From the NCBI GenBank assembly GCA_947462095.1, contig CANHNQ010000007.1:1-54562 (forward strand): 54,562 nt of DNA, given 5' to 3'. This document shows, piece by piece, positions 8,336 through 17,300 of the stretch. The translations under genes and the position numbers were made by a program. The notes under the pieces were generated by a model. That model was not told where the DNA came from. It did not search any database and worked only from the letters and a program-made list of their open reading frames with translations. The stretch's first letter is position 1. The number at the start of each line of letters is the position of its first letter. This DNA comes from Gemmatimonadota bacterium (GTDB taxonomy: Bacteria; Gemmatimonadota; Gemmatimonadetes; Gemmatimonadales; Gemmatimonadaceae).

Positions 8336-9672
8336 CGTGTCGTCAGCAGGCCGATCACGACCAGCAGGATCCACTGCGGCCCTTTGTAGCCATCGGTGCG
8401 ATCGTCATACGACTCGTCGAGCGAGTGCGCACCACGACCGACGCCGCCGCCATCGAGCGTGACGGCGGCAATACCCTTGGAAATCGGGATGTTCGCGTCG
8501 GTGCTCGAGATCGTGAGCGGGGCGTACACATTCATGGTCCGGGCCGCGGCCAACGAGGTGCGCACGATGAAGCTCGTATCCGACGTCGTGCCCGCCGGGC
8601 GCAGGCCGGTCGTGTCGATTACCAGCGACAGGGGCACCGTTGACTTCGGCCAACGCGCCTTCTCCTCCGCGAGCGCCTGTCGCAACGCCACCTGCAAGCG
8701 GGCGTCGATGTCGGCCAGCGCCGCCGCCGACTCGCTGCGCAGATCGATGTCCATGACGCCCTCGGCGGAAATGGAATTCACCGACGTGCCGCCTGACACG
8801 AGACCGACGTTGAAGGTGACCTTCGGGTTCGTCGTGGCTTCGAGATCGGCGATCTTGGCGATCGCGCGGCCCATCGCGTGGATCGGGTTCGGCATGCCGA
8901 ACGCGCCGTAGCTGTGGCCGCCCGGGCCCTTGTAGGTCACGCGATACCGATTGCTGCCCACCGCGCCATTCGTAATGCCGAAGCCCGTGCCGTCGATCGA
9001 GATGAACATGTCGATCGAATCCTTCAGCGGACCGCTGAACAGCGCTCGCACACCGCGCAAATTGCCCGGGCCTTCCTCACCCATCGTGCCGACCACCAGA
9101 ATCCGGCCAGAGAACGGGATCTTGTTGGCGGTGATCTGCCGCGTGGTGGCCAGCACCGCCGCCAAACCACGGCAGTCGTCGCCGATGCCGGGCGCGGTGA
9201 GCTTGCTGCCCTCACGCTTGACCTTCACGTTCGTCCCCTCAGGGAACACCGTGTCCAGGTGACCGCTCAGCACGAGCGTCGGTCCCGGGCCGGTGCCCGT
9301 GATCTCGCCGATCACGTTCCCTTCGCGATCGATGCGCAGCTTCTGCACGCCGAGGGCCGCGAGCTTATCGCGGAAGGCCGCGGCGCGCACGGCCTCCTTG
9401 AACGGCGGCGCCGGGATCTCACAGATCGCGGCCTGCTCGGTGAGCGTCCACTCGTTCTCGGACTGCAGCGCGGCCAGCGCCTTGGCCATGGCCGGCTGCT
9501 TGGCGAGGCGGTCGAGCGCGGCCTCAGTGGGCGTGGCCTTGGCCACCGCTTTGGTGGCGCCCTGGGCCTGCTGTGCGTGGCCGATGCTCGGCGACGCCAG
9601 CGAGAGGGTCAGACACGACAGCAGCGCCGGGATCGTGGTGCCGGCGCTGCGGGGCGAAACGAGAGAGGACAT
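8332..9672 (-). CDS. M20-family metallopeptidase, exported
   Basis: The protein has 446 residues. A signal peptide (MSSLVSPRSAGTTIPALLSC... up to GHAQ) precedes the catalytic domain. M20 features include LSGHLDTVFPEG (His138 and Asp140, metal and catalytic), PGIGDDCRGLAAVL, the catalytic acid pair in VGTMGEEGPGNL, a GGHSYGAFGMPNPIHAMG stretch at the start of the lid domain and a late metal-ligand His in GRGAHSLDE. It is therefore a di-zinc exopeptidase or deacylase, likely periplasmic, closest in feel to tripeptidase/M20A enzymes. The ATG at 9672 follows the upstream Rieske stop by 4 bases, so it is the last gene of the redox operon and probably translationally coupled. A link between peptide trimming and the Rieske proteins is not obvious and may be only operonic. 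Confidence 0.9.
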   Translation of the reverse strand: MSSLVSPRSAGTTIPALLSCLTLSLASPSIGHAQQAQGATKAVAKATPTEAALDRLAKQPAMAKALAALQSENEWTLTEQAAICEIPAPPFKEAVRAAAFRDKLAALGVQKLRIDREGNVIGEITGTGPGPTLVLSGHLDTVFPEGTNVKVKREGSKLTAPGIGDDCRGLAAVLATTRQITANKIPFSGRILVVGTMGEEGPGNLRGVRALFSGPLKDSIDMFISIDGTGFGITNGAVGSNRYRVTYKGPGGHSYGAFGMPNPIHAMGRAIAKIADLEATTNPKVTFNVGLVSGGTSVNSISAEGVMDIDLRSESAAALADIDARLQVALRQALAEEKARWPKSTVPLSLVIDTTGLRPAGTTSDTSFIVRTSLAAARTMNVYAPLTISSTDANIPISKGIAAVTLDGGGVGRGAHSLDESYDDRTDGYKGPQWILLVVIGLLTTR

Positions 9673-9676
9673 GACG

Positions 9677-10132
9677 TCAGGAGCTGATCGTGATCGTGCC
9701 GGCGGTCGTATTCGAGGCGACGGCGAATTCATACAAACTGGTGGTTCGCTCGCCACCGGTCCATCCGCCGCTTGCATTGAACGTGGCGCCATGGTTCGGG
9801 CAACGGAAGCCCGCGCCGCTGATCGCGACCGTGGTGCCCGCATGCGGGCAAATGAGCGAGAACGCCCGGTACTGCGTCGCGGCGGCGCGAACCACCGCGA
9901 TCGGGGTGCCCGCGCCGCTGATCACCGCGATCCCGCCGACCGTGCCCAGCGCGGCGTAATTGGCCAGCGTCACGGTGGTATTCACGTTGCGCGGCCCCGT
10001 CGGGGACTCGTCCTCGTCCTCGGTCTCGGCGCCACACGCAGCCAGCACGGCCGTGATCGCGAGGGCGGAGCTGGTGGCGAGAAACGCCCGGCGGTTCACG
10101 CCGGCGCGCTGGCAGTTCGTGCAGTCGGACAT
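9677..10132 (-). CDS. Tat-exported Rieske [2Fe-2S] lipoprotein
   Basis: The protein has 151 residues. The N-terminus has a CxxC (C4/C7), then a twin-arginine motif NRRAFLAT, a hydrophobic core and a lipobox LAAC (Cys33), which implies export of a folded Fe-S protein by Tat followed by lipid anchoring. The Rieske ligands are C95/H97 in CPHAG and C111/H114 in CPNHGATF. The extra cysteines that form the disulfide in bc1-type Rieske proteins are absent, which in known proteins goes with a lower redox potential. AGGAG 6-7 bases before the ATG at 10132 fixes the start. It is the second of two adjacent Rieske genes and precedes the M20 peptidase. It probably carries electrons at the periplasmic face of a membrane; the partner is unknown. 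Confidence 0.9.
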   Translation of the reverse strand: MSDCTNCQRAGVNRRAFLATSSALAITAVLAACGAETEDEDESPTGPRNVNTTVTLANYAALGTVGGIAVISGAGTPIAVVRAAATQYRAFSLICPHAGTTVAISGAGFRCPNHGATFNASGGWTGGERTTSLYEFAVASNTTAGTITISS

Positions 10133-10173
10133 CGCGACTCCTGATGGATAATGAAGGAACGGACCCGAGGGGC

Positions 10174-10662
10174 TTACACTTTCACGAGCGCGGCCGCCCA
10201 CTTCGCGGGATCGACGTCGCTCTCGAACGCGATGTCCGGGTCGACCACGATCTGCGCGCCGTCCCGTGTGATCTGCAGCCGGTCCATGTTCCGCGTGGCG
10301 CGGCCGCTCACGAACGTGCCGTTCGGCAGGTACTTCGACTTGTGGCGCGGGCACTGAAAACCGGCGTTCTTCGGCATCGTCTTCAGGGCCGTGTTCTGGT
10401 GCGGACAGGACAGCGCGAACGCGAACACCTCGCCGTTTGAGCGACACAGAATCACTTCGTTCGTGCTGTCGATCGACACGCCATCCGCCGCCGGCATGAC
10501 GTAGCGCACCGTACCGCCAGCGTTCCGCGGCGCGATCGCCGCGATCGCGCTCACCGGACCGAGGGCGGAAAGGGTCACGATCGAGGCGGCCCCCGTAAGC
10601 GCCGTGCGCAGAAAGTCTCGGCGCCCCGAGCAACCGGTGCAGGGCGATGGGGAATCAGTCAT
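10174..10662 (-). CDS. Tat-exported Rieske [2Fe-2S] protein
   Basis: The protein has 162 residues. It has a CxxC (C8/C11) just before a twin-arginine motif GRRDFLRTALTGAA and a hydrophobic stretch (ASIVTLSALGPVSAIAAIA) without a lipobox Cys, so it may be cleaved or stay anchored. The Rieske ligands are C86/H88 in CPHQN and C104/H107 in CPRHKSKY. Like its neighbour it lacks the disulfide cysteines of bc1-type Rieske proteins. The N-terminal CxxC before the RR motif is shared with the adjacent Rieske protein at 9677-10132, suggesting a duplication that has since diverged. It lies 41 bases upstream of that gene and 42 bases downstream of a membrane-protein gene, in one operon. A role as periplasmic electron carrier is inferred; no donor or acceptor is known. 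Confidence 0.9.
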   Translation of the reverse strand: MTDSPSPCTGCSGRRDFLRTALTGAASIVTLSALGPVSAIAAIAPRNAGGTVRYVMPAADGVSIDSTNEVILCRSNGEVFAFALSCPHQNTALKTMPKNAGFQCPRHKSKYLPNGTFVSGRATRNMDRLQITRDGAQIVVDPDIAFESDVDPAKWAAALVKV

Positions 10663-10704
10663 GTGACGGGGTTCCGTGACAGAGGAGGACAGAGACGTGG
10701 TCCA

Positions 10705-11235
10705 TCAGATATCGGAGAGCACGACACCCAGCAGCACCACGGCGAACCACGCGATGAGACTCACCGTGGCCGAGCGCTTGAGCACCGCCCACGGTAAGTG
10801 GGGGCTCGGCCACTGCGTCGTCTGGTCGATCACGACGCCCGCATCGGTGGCGGCCGTGAGGACCCGCGATTCGGTACGCCGCATGAAGGCACCGTTCGCA
10901 ATGAGCACCGCGAACGTGGCCATCTTCGCCCAAAACACCGTGGAGACCGCAAAGGTCCCGATATCCGACGTGGCGAGGGCGATGCCACTGAGCACCATCA
11001 CGGCCAACGAACCGATCACGATGCCGTGGGTCGTGTGCAGATCTTCCGCCGCCGCCTGATACGCTTCGCGCGAACCGGGCGTGGACAGGAGCACGCGCCG
11101 ATCGGCGGCGATCGCAATGCCGCCGCCGGCGAACAGCGCCAACACGTGGATCGCCAGCACCGTGGTGGGGATCCACGCGCTATCGGCATAGAGCTCCGAC
11201 CAGGGGAGCAGCAGGGTCGTCAGGGTTTCAAGCAT
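10705..11235 (-). CDS. Four-helix integral membrane protein with conserved-looking histidines
   Basis: The protein has 176 residues. Hydrophobic helices lie at about 24-42 (TTVLAIHVLALFAGGGIAI), 70-90 (HGIVIGSLAVMVLSGIAL), 98-117 and 155-174. Histidines sit at helix positions 30 and 67/70. The first helix ends AIAADRRVLL, which recalls DUF2214/DUF6644-type membrane proteins, where a helix with a similar His is followed by a D-R motif; this likeness is from memory and uncertain. It lies between the four-His membrane protein and the Rieske pair, so it is a candidate membrane partner of the Rieske proteins, possibly haem-binding or quinone-interacting. No ribosome binding site is obvious before the ATG; the previous stop is 24 bases upstream. 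Confidence 0.75.
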   Translation of the reverse strand: MLETLTTLLLPWSELYADSAWIPTTVLAIHVLALFAGGGIAIAADRRVLLSTPGSREAYQAAAEDLHTTHGIVIGSLAVMVLSGIALATSDIGTFAVSTVFWAKMATFAVLIANGAFMRRTESRVLTAATDAGVVIDQTTQWPSPHLPWAVLKRSATVSLIAWFAVVLLGVVLSDI

Positions 11236-11259
11236 CGAGTGCCGGGGCGGGAAGAAAGA

Positions 11260-11874
11260 TCAGTTGCCGATCAGCATGATCAGCCAACTCAACGTGGAGA
11301 CACCCATCGAACCGATCGCCACATTCCGGTGCGTACGTCGCGCGTTCATGTTCTCCTCGGCGTCGCTGGCGAGTTTGGTTCCGGCGTAGGCGAAACCACC
11401 GCTGGCCGCGGTGAAGAGCACGCTGTGCAGGACGCGACGCGTGCGGCCGTTGGGATCCTTCCGCCCTTCCCACAAGTTCCACCCGCCGGTGAGCGTATTC
11501 GCGCCGAACAGGATCGCGCTGCCGGTGGCCGCGGGGCCGTGCATGTTGCGCGCCCACGACGGGGCGTCGGCGTTCTTCTTCAGGATTTGGTCCCCCGACA
11601 CGTACGCCGCCGCGAACAGCGGTAGCATGGCCCAACTGAGCGTCTTGTGGATCCGCAACCGGGTGGCGTACGCATCGCTGTAGACGACCGCCTTCCGGCG
11701 AACCCGTGGCACGGTATCCGCAGAGAGCATCGTCAGTCCCACGGGGTGCTCCACGGCCGCCGGAATCGGCTGGCGCAGGGAATCGGACGCGGGCGGACTG
11801 GACAGCGGCCCCGGCGTCACGGCTGCCTGCCACGCCAGAAGAAGACCAACCGCGACATCGCTGATCGGGATCAT
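11260..11874 (-). CDS. Cytochrome b561-like four-histidine membrane protein (candidate di-haem)
   Basis: The protein has 204 residues. A signal-like segment (VGLLLAWQAAV) is followed by a Pro-rich linker and four hydrophobic helices. Each helix is headed by a histidine: H76 (RIHKTLSWAML), H112 (NMHGPAATGSAILF), H150 (VLHSVLFTAASGG) and H182 (THRNVAIGSMG). Four such histidines in four helices is the pattern by which b561-type cytochromes hold two haems. I cannot assign a family from the sequence alone; a structural membrane protein remains possible. It is the first gene of the minus-strand operon leading into the second membrane protein, both Rieske proteins and the M20 peptidase. GGAG lies 8 bases upstream of its ATG, and a TAGATTCG promoter-like box lies at 11913-11920. 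Confidence 0.75.
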   Translation of the reverse strand: MIPISDVAVGLLLAWQAAVTPGPLSSPPASDSLRQPIPAAVEHPVGLTMLSADTVPRVRRKAVVYSDAYATRLRIHKTLSWAMLPLFAAAYVSGDQILKKNADAPSWARNMHGPAATGSAILFGANTLTGGWNLWEGRKDPNGRTRRVLHSVLFTAASGGFAYAGTKLASDAEENMNARRTHRNVAIGSMGVSTLSWLIMLIGN

Positions 11875-11912
11875 GTGGTCACTCCAGGAGAAGGCTGAAC
11901 GGACTCGTGCTT

Positions 11913-11920
11913 CGAATCTA
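11913..11920 (-). promoter_or_regulatory. Bacteroidota-like -7 promoter element before the Rieske operon
   Basis: On the minus strand this reads TAGATTCG, close to the Bacteroidota -7 consensus TAnnTTTG. It would give a leader of about 30 bases that contains the GGAG site before the ATG at 11874. No matching -33 TTTG box is visible. Confidence 0.4.
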
Positions 11921-12055
11921 TCCGCGTGTGATGAACGACTGATGAACCCTGAACACGCTGGTCCGCATCTCCCCCACTCTACGAGCGGAACGGGTGCGGC
12001 AGCACACCAAACGCCGGGCCGGGACGAGCGACGAGGCAGGGAGTCCGCCTCGAAT

Positions 12056-12063
12056 TACATTTG
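12056..12063 (+). promoter_or_regulatory. Bacteroidota-like -7 promoter element abutting tamA
   Basis: TACATTTG matches the TAnnTTTG consensus exactly and ends 8 bases before the ATG at 12072, where no Shine-Dalgarno sequence is present. A transcript starting here would be nearly or fully leaderless. A small CGAGGC/GCCTCG hairpin (12032-12052) lies just upstream. No -33 box is visible. Confidence 0.42.
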
Positions 12064-12071
12064 CTAGACGC

Positions 12072-14315
12072 ATGCGCCAGCGAAAAGTATTCCCGAGTCA
12101 CACGATTGTCTGTGCCGTCCTTGCCCTCACGGCGGTGTGCTGGCCGCAGCGGGCGCACGCGCAGCGCACCGCGCGCTGCGAGCAGGCGCAGCGCGTGCGG
12201 TCCGTCACGTTCGTCGGGAGCCCCCGGTTCGACGCCGCTACGCTGGCGGCCGGAATTGTGACGCATGAGCCGGGGGTGGCGACGCGCTGGTTGCACATCG
12301 GCTCGGCACCCTGTCTCGACTCGCTCGAACTCCGCCGAGATGCGCTGCGGCTGGCCGTGATGCATCGACAGGTTGGCTGGTTTCAGGCGTCGGTCCTTCC
12401 CGTGATCGATCGCCGGCCCAACGGGGTTCGCCTACGCTTCGTGATCACCGCGGGCCGCGAGGCGGTGCTCGACACCATCCTCATTCAGGGGCTCCCAGCG
12501 GCGGGCGACGGTCGGCGCGCCTTCGACGCCCCGTTGCGCGCCCTGGAGCACAAGCGCTTCGACCGCACGCGCACCGATACGACCATCGATCGCGTCGTCA
12601 CGCGCCTCCGCGACGCGGGGTACGCGCGCGCCGCGCGACCACGCAGCACCGTCACGATCGACACCGCCGCCGCGCGGGCTACCCTCACGCTGGTGTTCGC
12701 CGCCGGCCGAACCGTCTCCATCGGCAGCGTGCAGGTCGAGGTCCAGCCGCTCCGGGAGGGACACCCGCGCATCGACTCGGCCGCGGTGGCCCGGCTGGTC
12801 GCGATTCACCCCGGTGATGGCTTCAAGGCCAGCGCGATCCTCGATGCCCAGCGCGACCTGTATCGCTCGGAAGCGTTCCGTCTGGTGCTGATCGACACCC
12901 TCACGCCCCTGACCGGCGTCCGTGACAGCGTGCTCGATCTGCGCGTGGCCGTGGCCGAAGCCCGCACTCGGGCGGCCCGCGTGGGCATGGGATGGGCGAC
13001 GCAGGATTGTATCCGCATGCAGGGGCGCATCACGGATCGTGGCTTCCTCGGCGTCGGTCGCCGCGTGGAGCTCTCGGCGCGCGCCTCCAAGATCGGCGTT
13101 GGTGCGCCGCTCGATGGTGCGCCCGCCCTGTGCTCGGGGGCACTCCGCGTCGACCCATTCAGCGAGAAGTTGAACTACTACGTGGGGGCCACCGTCTCCA
13201 ACACGCGGCTGTTCGGCCTGCCCGTCCAGCCGATCGTCACGGTGTACAGCGAGCGGCGCGGAGAGCCGTTTGCGTATCTGCGCGAAACGAGCGTCGGTGC
13301 GCTCGCCGAACTCTCGCGGCAGTTCTCCACGCGCACCGCCGGCACCGCGGGGTTTCAGTACGAGAACGGTAGAACCGTCACCGATCCCGCCGTGTCGTGC
13401 GCCCGTTTCGGGCAGTGCCGCCCGGAGGACTTTGCGCTCTCCCTTTTCGGCCGTGGTGTGGGCATCGTCAGCACGAGCGCGTCGCACGACCACACTAACG
13501 ACGCGGTCAGTCCGTCGCGCGGGTGGCGTGTACGTGGCGATGTGCGGGCCGGCGACACGTTCTCGCCGCTCGTGAAATCGTTCATGTTCTATCGCGGCGC
13601 CGGCGAAGCGTCCACGTACCTCCGGTTTGCCGGCGGTGTCATCGGCACCCGCCTCCAGATGTCACGCGCGTTCGCGCCAGGGGCGGAACTCGTCGACGGC
13701 TCGCCGCTGATTCCGCAGCAGGAACGCATCTTTGCCGGCGGGCAGAACTCGGTGCGCGGATACCAGCAAAATCTGCTTGGCCCGCTGGTCTACGTGGTCT
13801 CGGGGGCGAACGTCCGCGAGACCGTGGGCCCGAATGGCGAACGCGTGGTCGTGGTGAAGGACGGCGCCCGCTACGATCGCGCCGTGCCGCGCGGCGGCAC
13901 CGCCATGCTGGTGGCCAATCTCGAGTGGCGCCGCGGATTTCGTGTGCTCGCCGAGGAGTTGCAGTTCGCGGCCTTCGTCGATGCCGGAAACGTGTGGGAA
14001 ACGCACGCCGAAGGGTTCCGCTGGGGCGACCTGCGCGCGACACCCGGGCTCGGCCTGCGGATCGTGACCCCGCTGGGCCCATTCCGGATGGACGTCGGCT
14101 ACCAGCCGTATGAACCGCGCGCGGGACGCGCCCTGTTTTTCACCTCGGGGGACAACACGGGGACGACCGGCGCCATTCTCTGTGCCAGTCCGCGCGACCT
14201 CGGCGACCCCACGGCGGCCGATATTTTCGCCTGCCCCAGCAGCTACCGCCCGCCCACCGGCCGTACGGTGCTGTCGCGACTCACGTTCCACTTCGGGCTG
14301 GGGCAGGCGTTCTGA
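12072..14315 (+). CDS. tamA: Omp85-family outer membrane assembly protein (TamA-like)
   Basis: The protein has 747 residues. A signal peptide (MRQRKVFPSHTIVCAVLALT ... AHAQ) is followed by POTRA-like repeats to about residue 330 (strands such as VRSVTFVGSPRFD and VLDTILIQGLP) and then a 16-strand-type barrel domain. The Omp85 signature appears as GGQNSVRGYQ near residue 557, and the protein ends in a strand with terminal Phe (LTFHFGLGQAF), the usual recognition signal for barrel insertion. TamA-type proteins help insert outer-membrane proteins or move lipids together with TamB, which is encoded immediately downstream with a one-base TGATG overlap; this pairing favours TamA over BamA. The in-frame GTG at 11994 would add 26 non-signal residues, so the ATG at 12072 is preferred. 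Confidence 0.9.
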   Translation: MRQRKVFPSHTIVCAVLALTAVCWPQRAHAQRTARCEQAQRVRSVTFVGSPRFDAATLAAGIVTHEPGVATRWLHIGSAPCLDSLELRRDALRLAVMHRQVGWFQASVLPVIDRRPNGVRLRFVITAGREAVLDTILIQGLPAAGDGRRAFDAPLRALEHKRFDRTRTDTTIDRVVTRLRDAGYARAARPRSTVTIDTAAARATLTLVFAAGRTVSIGSVQVEVQPLREGHPRIDSAAVARLVAIHPGDGFKASAILDAQRDLYRSEAFRLVLIDTLTPLTGVRDSVLDLRVAVAEARTRAARVGMGWATQDCIRMQGRITDRGFLGVGRRVELSARASKIGVGAPLDGAPALCSGALRVDPFSEKLNYYVGATVSNTRLFGLPVQPIVTVYSERRGEPFAYLRETSVGALAELSRQFSTRTAGTAGFQYENGRTVTDPAVSCARFGQCRPEDFALSLFGRGVGIVSTSASHDHTNDAVSPSRGWRVRGDVRAGDTFSPLVKSFMFYRGAGEASTYLRFAGGVIGTRLQMSRAFAPGAELVDGSPLIPQQERIFAGGQNSVRGYQQNLLGPLVYVVSGANVRETVGPNGERVVVVKDGARYDRAVPRGGTAMLVANLEWRRGFRVLAEELQFAAFVDAGNVWETHAEGFRWGDLRATPGLGLRIVTPLGPFRMDVGYQPYEPRAGRALFFTSGDNTGTTGAILCASPRDLGDPTAADIFACPSSYRPPTGRTVLSRLTFHFGLGQAF

Positions 14316-17300
14316 TGCCGACGCCTGACACGACCGCCGTCGGCGACGCCTCGCTGCCCAGATCGTCGCGCTGGCGACGGTTCTGGTGGACGGCCGGCAT
14401 CGTGCTCGGTGCGGTCGGCGCGGTGGGGGTGTCCTACTACCTCGCGGTGAACACCGTGCGGGGGCGGCAGTGGCTACTGCGTGCCGTGATCTCCAGCGCC
14501 AACGGCCTGTTCCGCGGGCGCGGCACGCTGCGGGTTGGCGTCCTGCGCTCGATCAGCGCCACCAGGATCGTTGCGGAGAATGTCTCGTTGGTGGATACCG
14601 CCGGTGTGCCGGTGGTGACGGCGCAGCACCTCGAGGGCACGCTCGCGATCCGCGGCCTGTTCGACAAGGCCATTCACATCCGGCGCCTCGCCGTGCGTGG
14701 ACTCCGGCTCGATCTCAAGCGCGACGAGACAGGGCCGTGGAACATCAGTTACATCATCTCGGGTGACGCCACGAGGAAATCGCCGAGTACCACCCGCGGC
14801 TTCGGCGACGACATTCGCGTCGACTCGCTGCTCGTTGACGGCGGACGGGTGGGCACCATCGCGCCGTGGGCACCGCACCCGATCTTTACGGGCGCCGCGC
14901 GCGACAGCGTGATCGCGGTGCGGGACAGCCTGCACGACCTGGTGCGCACCGCGACCGGCACGTTCTTCGAACGCCGGGTGGTGGTGCTCGAACGCGTGCG
15001 CGCGCATGACGCGATCATTGTCGACGTGGAGCAGCGCCCGGCGTCGATGCAGATCGACACCCTGAGTGGGGTGGTGTCCGATCCCCCCGTACGCCTCGTC
15101 CACGGCGCCGGTCGCATTCGCTGGACCGGCGATTCGATGCACCTCGACCTCGGCGACGTCCGACTGCCGGCGTCGACCGGCACGGCCGTGGGCACCATCG
15201 ATTGGCATCATCCCGGACCGCTTCGCTACGACGTCGTGATCAAAACGGACGCGGGGCTGACCGATCTGCACTGGATCTGGGATGTTCTGCCGACCGAGGG
15301 GCGAGGCTCCGCGACCGTGCGGATGCGCACGCTCACCAATCCCGATGACGTCGAGTTTGCGCTGTCTGCCCTCGATGTGAGCAGCGGTGCGTCGCGCGTC
15401 ACCGGTGCCATTGACATCGTGCTCGAGCCGGCGCGGATGCTGCTGCAGCGGGTCGATCTCGCGTTCGTGCCGCTGCAGAGTGAGCTGCTGCGTCGGCTCA
15501 GTTATGAGGCGCTGCCGCGGGCGATTCGCGGCACGTTTACCGGGAAGCTCGTGGCACGCGAAGGTGGTCCGCTCACCGCCTTCAAGATGGACCGGTTCGA
15601 TGCGCGATTCGCCGATGCCCTCGTTCCCGGCGGAGCGGTGTCCACCGCGTCGCTCCGTGGTATGGTGGCCATCGGCGAGCGTCCGCGGGCATGGGCGATG
15701 ACGCTCGACGCTGCGCGGGTGGATCTGCGCTCGGTGCAGGCCCTCTCGCCAGCGCTGATGCCCGCGATGCCGGCCTTTGACGGCATTCTCTCCGCACGTG
15801 GCGTGATCCGCGCCGCAGATCTCGAGGCGGTTGACCTCACCACGGTCGGGCTCACGTGGACCGATGCGGTTGGCAATGTGTCCACGGTGCGTGGCGATCT
15901 CCGGGCGCGCTATGGCGGTGCCAACGCCAACGCGCCGCGGGTGAACGCCGCCCTGCAACTCGATCCGCTCTCCATGCGTGCGCTCGCGCGCATCGACAGC
16001 ACGCTGCCTCTTCGCGGCGCGATATCCGGGCAGATCACGCTCGACGGCACGACCGAAGCGATGCGCTGGACGGCGGCGCTCCGTGCCGCCGACGGGTCGG
16101 TGGGCGCGCCCCGATCGGGCACGGACGTCTCCAGCAGTCCCGTGACGATGCAGGGAACCGCCGCACTCACGGCCGCCGAGTGGGAGGTCACCGCCAACGG
16201 CGCACTCGACCACGTCGACGTGCGGCAGTGGATGGGACGACCGGCCGTGCCCTCCACCGCGTTCGATGGCACGGTGGTGCTGTCGGCGCGCGGGCCGCGG
16301 GCGCCCGCCGCTGCGTCGGCGGCCGACCGCGTGCCGCTCGCCGGAACTACCGGAAGCCTGGTTGTGGATTGGCGCCAGCGCGCCGCCGATGACCGCCCCG
16401 CCTTCGATCTCTTGGGCCGCGTGTCGCTGGGGGCCGATCGGTTGCTCGTCGATTCCGCCATCGCCCATATCGGCGGGGTTACCTTCGACGCCCGCGGTGC
16501 ACTGGCCCGCGATGCGCAGCAGGTCGACACGTTGACCCTCTCCGCACGTGTCGACTCGCTGGGCGCCGTGCGCGCGGAGTTGGGTCGGCTCGCGGCCATG
16601 ATGCAACCGGTCGACAGCAGTTCCGCCGCGTCGTTGCGCGCGATGGCGGCCGACACCCTCGACGGCGACCTGTCGTTCTCCGGCTATCTGTTTGGCAGTC
16701 TCACGGATGCCGGCGCCACCGCCGCACTGGGCGCGCGCACGATGCAGGTGGGCTCGGTCCGCGTTGGCCGCATTGTCGGTTCCGCCCAGGCCGATCACGT
16801 GTTCACGCGCCCCGCCTTCGAAGGAGCCGCCACCGCCGACGACATCGATGGCCTCGGTGCGATCCGCCTCCAGACGGTCGGATTCCGGGTGGAGCAGGCC
16901 AACGCCGACAGCGGACGGCTGGTGCTCGACGTCAGCTCGCAGACCGAGGCACATCTGCTGGCGCGCGGGGGGTATGCGCACGCGCCGTCCCAGCTCGTGG
17001 TCGCCGTCGATTCGCTGCATCTGTCGTACGCGGATGTCCTCTGGCGCAACGCCACGCCGATCCGTTTTCAGCAAGATTCCACCGGATTCCACCTCTTCCC
17101 GGTCGAACTCCGCTCAAATGCTGCCGGCGTGCTGAACGCGGTGGCCGACGTGCCGAGCGCGCGTCCGATCACCGGCTCACTCCGTCTCGAGCAATTCCCG
17201 GTGGGTGAGCTTGCTGCGCTCCTCGCGGGCACGCCCACCTTCGCCGGCACCCTGAGCGGCACCGCCGAGCTCACCGGTACGCGCCCACTCCCACGTCTGG

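Noticed and set aside
14474..17092. 872-codon minus-strand open frame opposite tamB
   Set aside because: Composition is His/Arg/Gly-rich and low complexity with no recognised motif. It is a codon-bias shadow of tamB.
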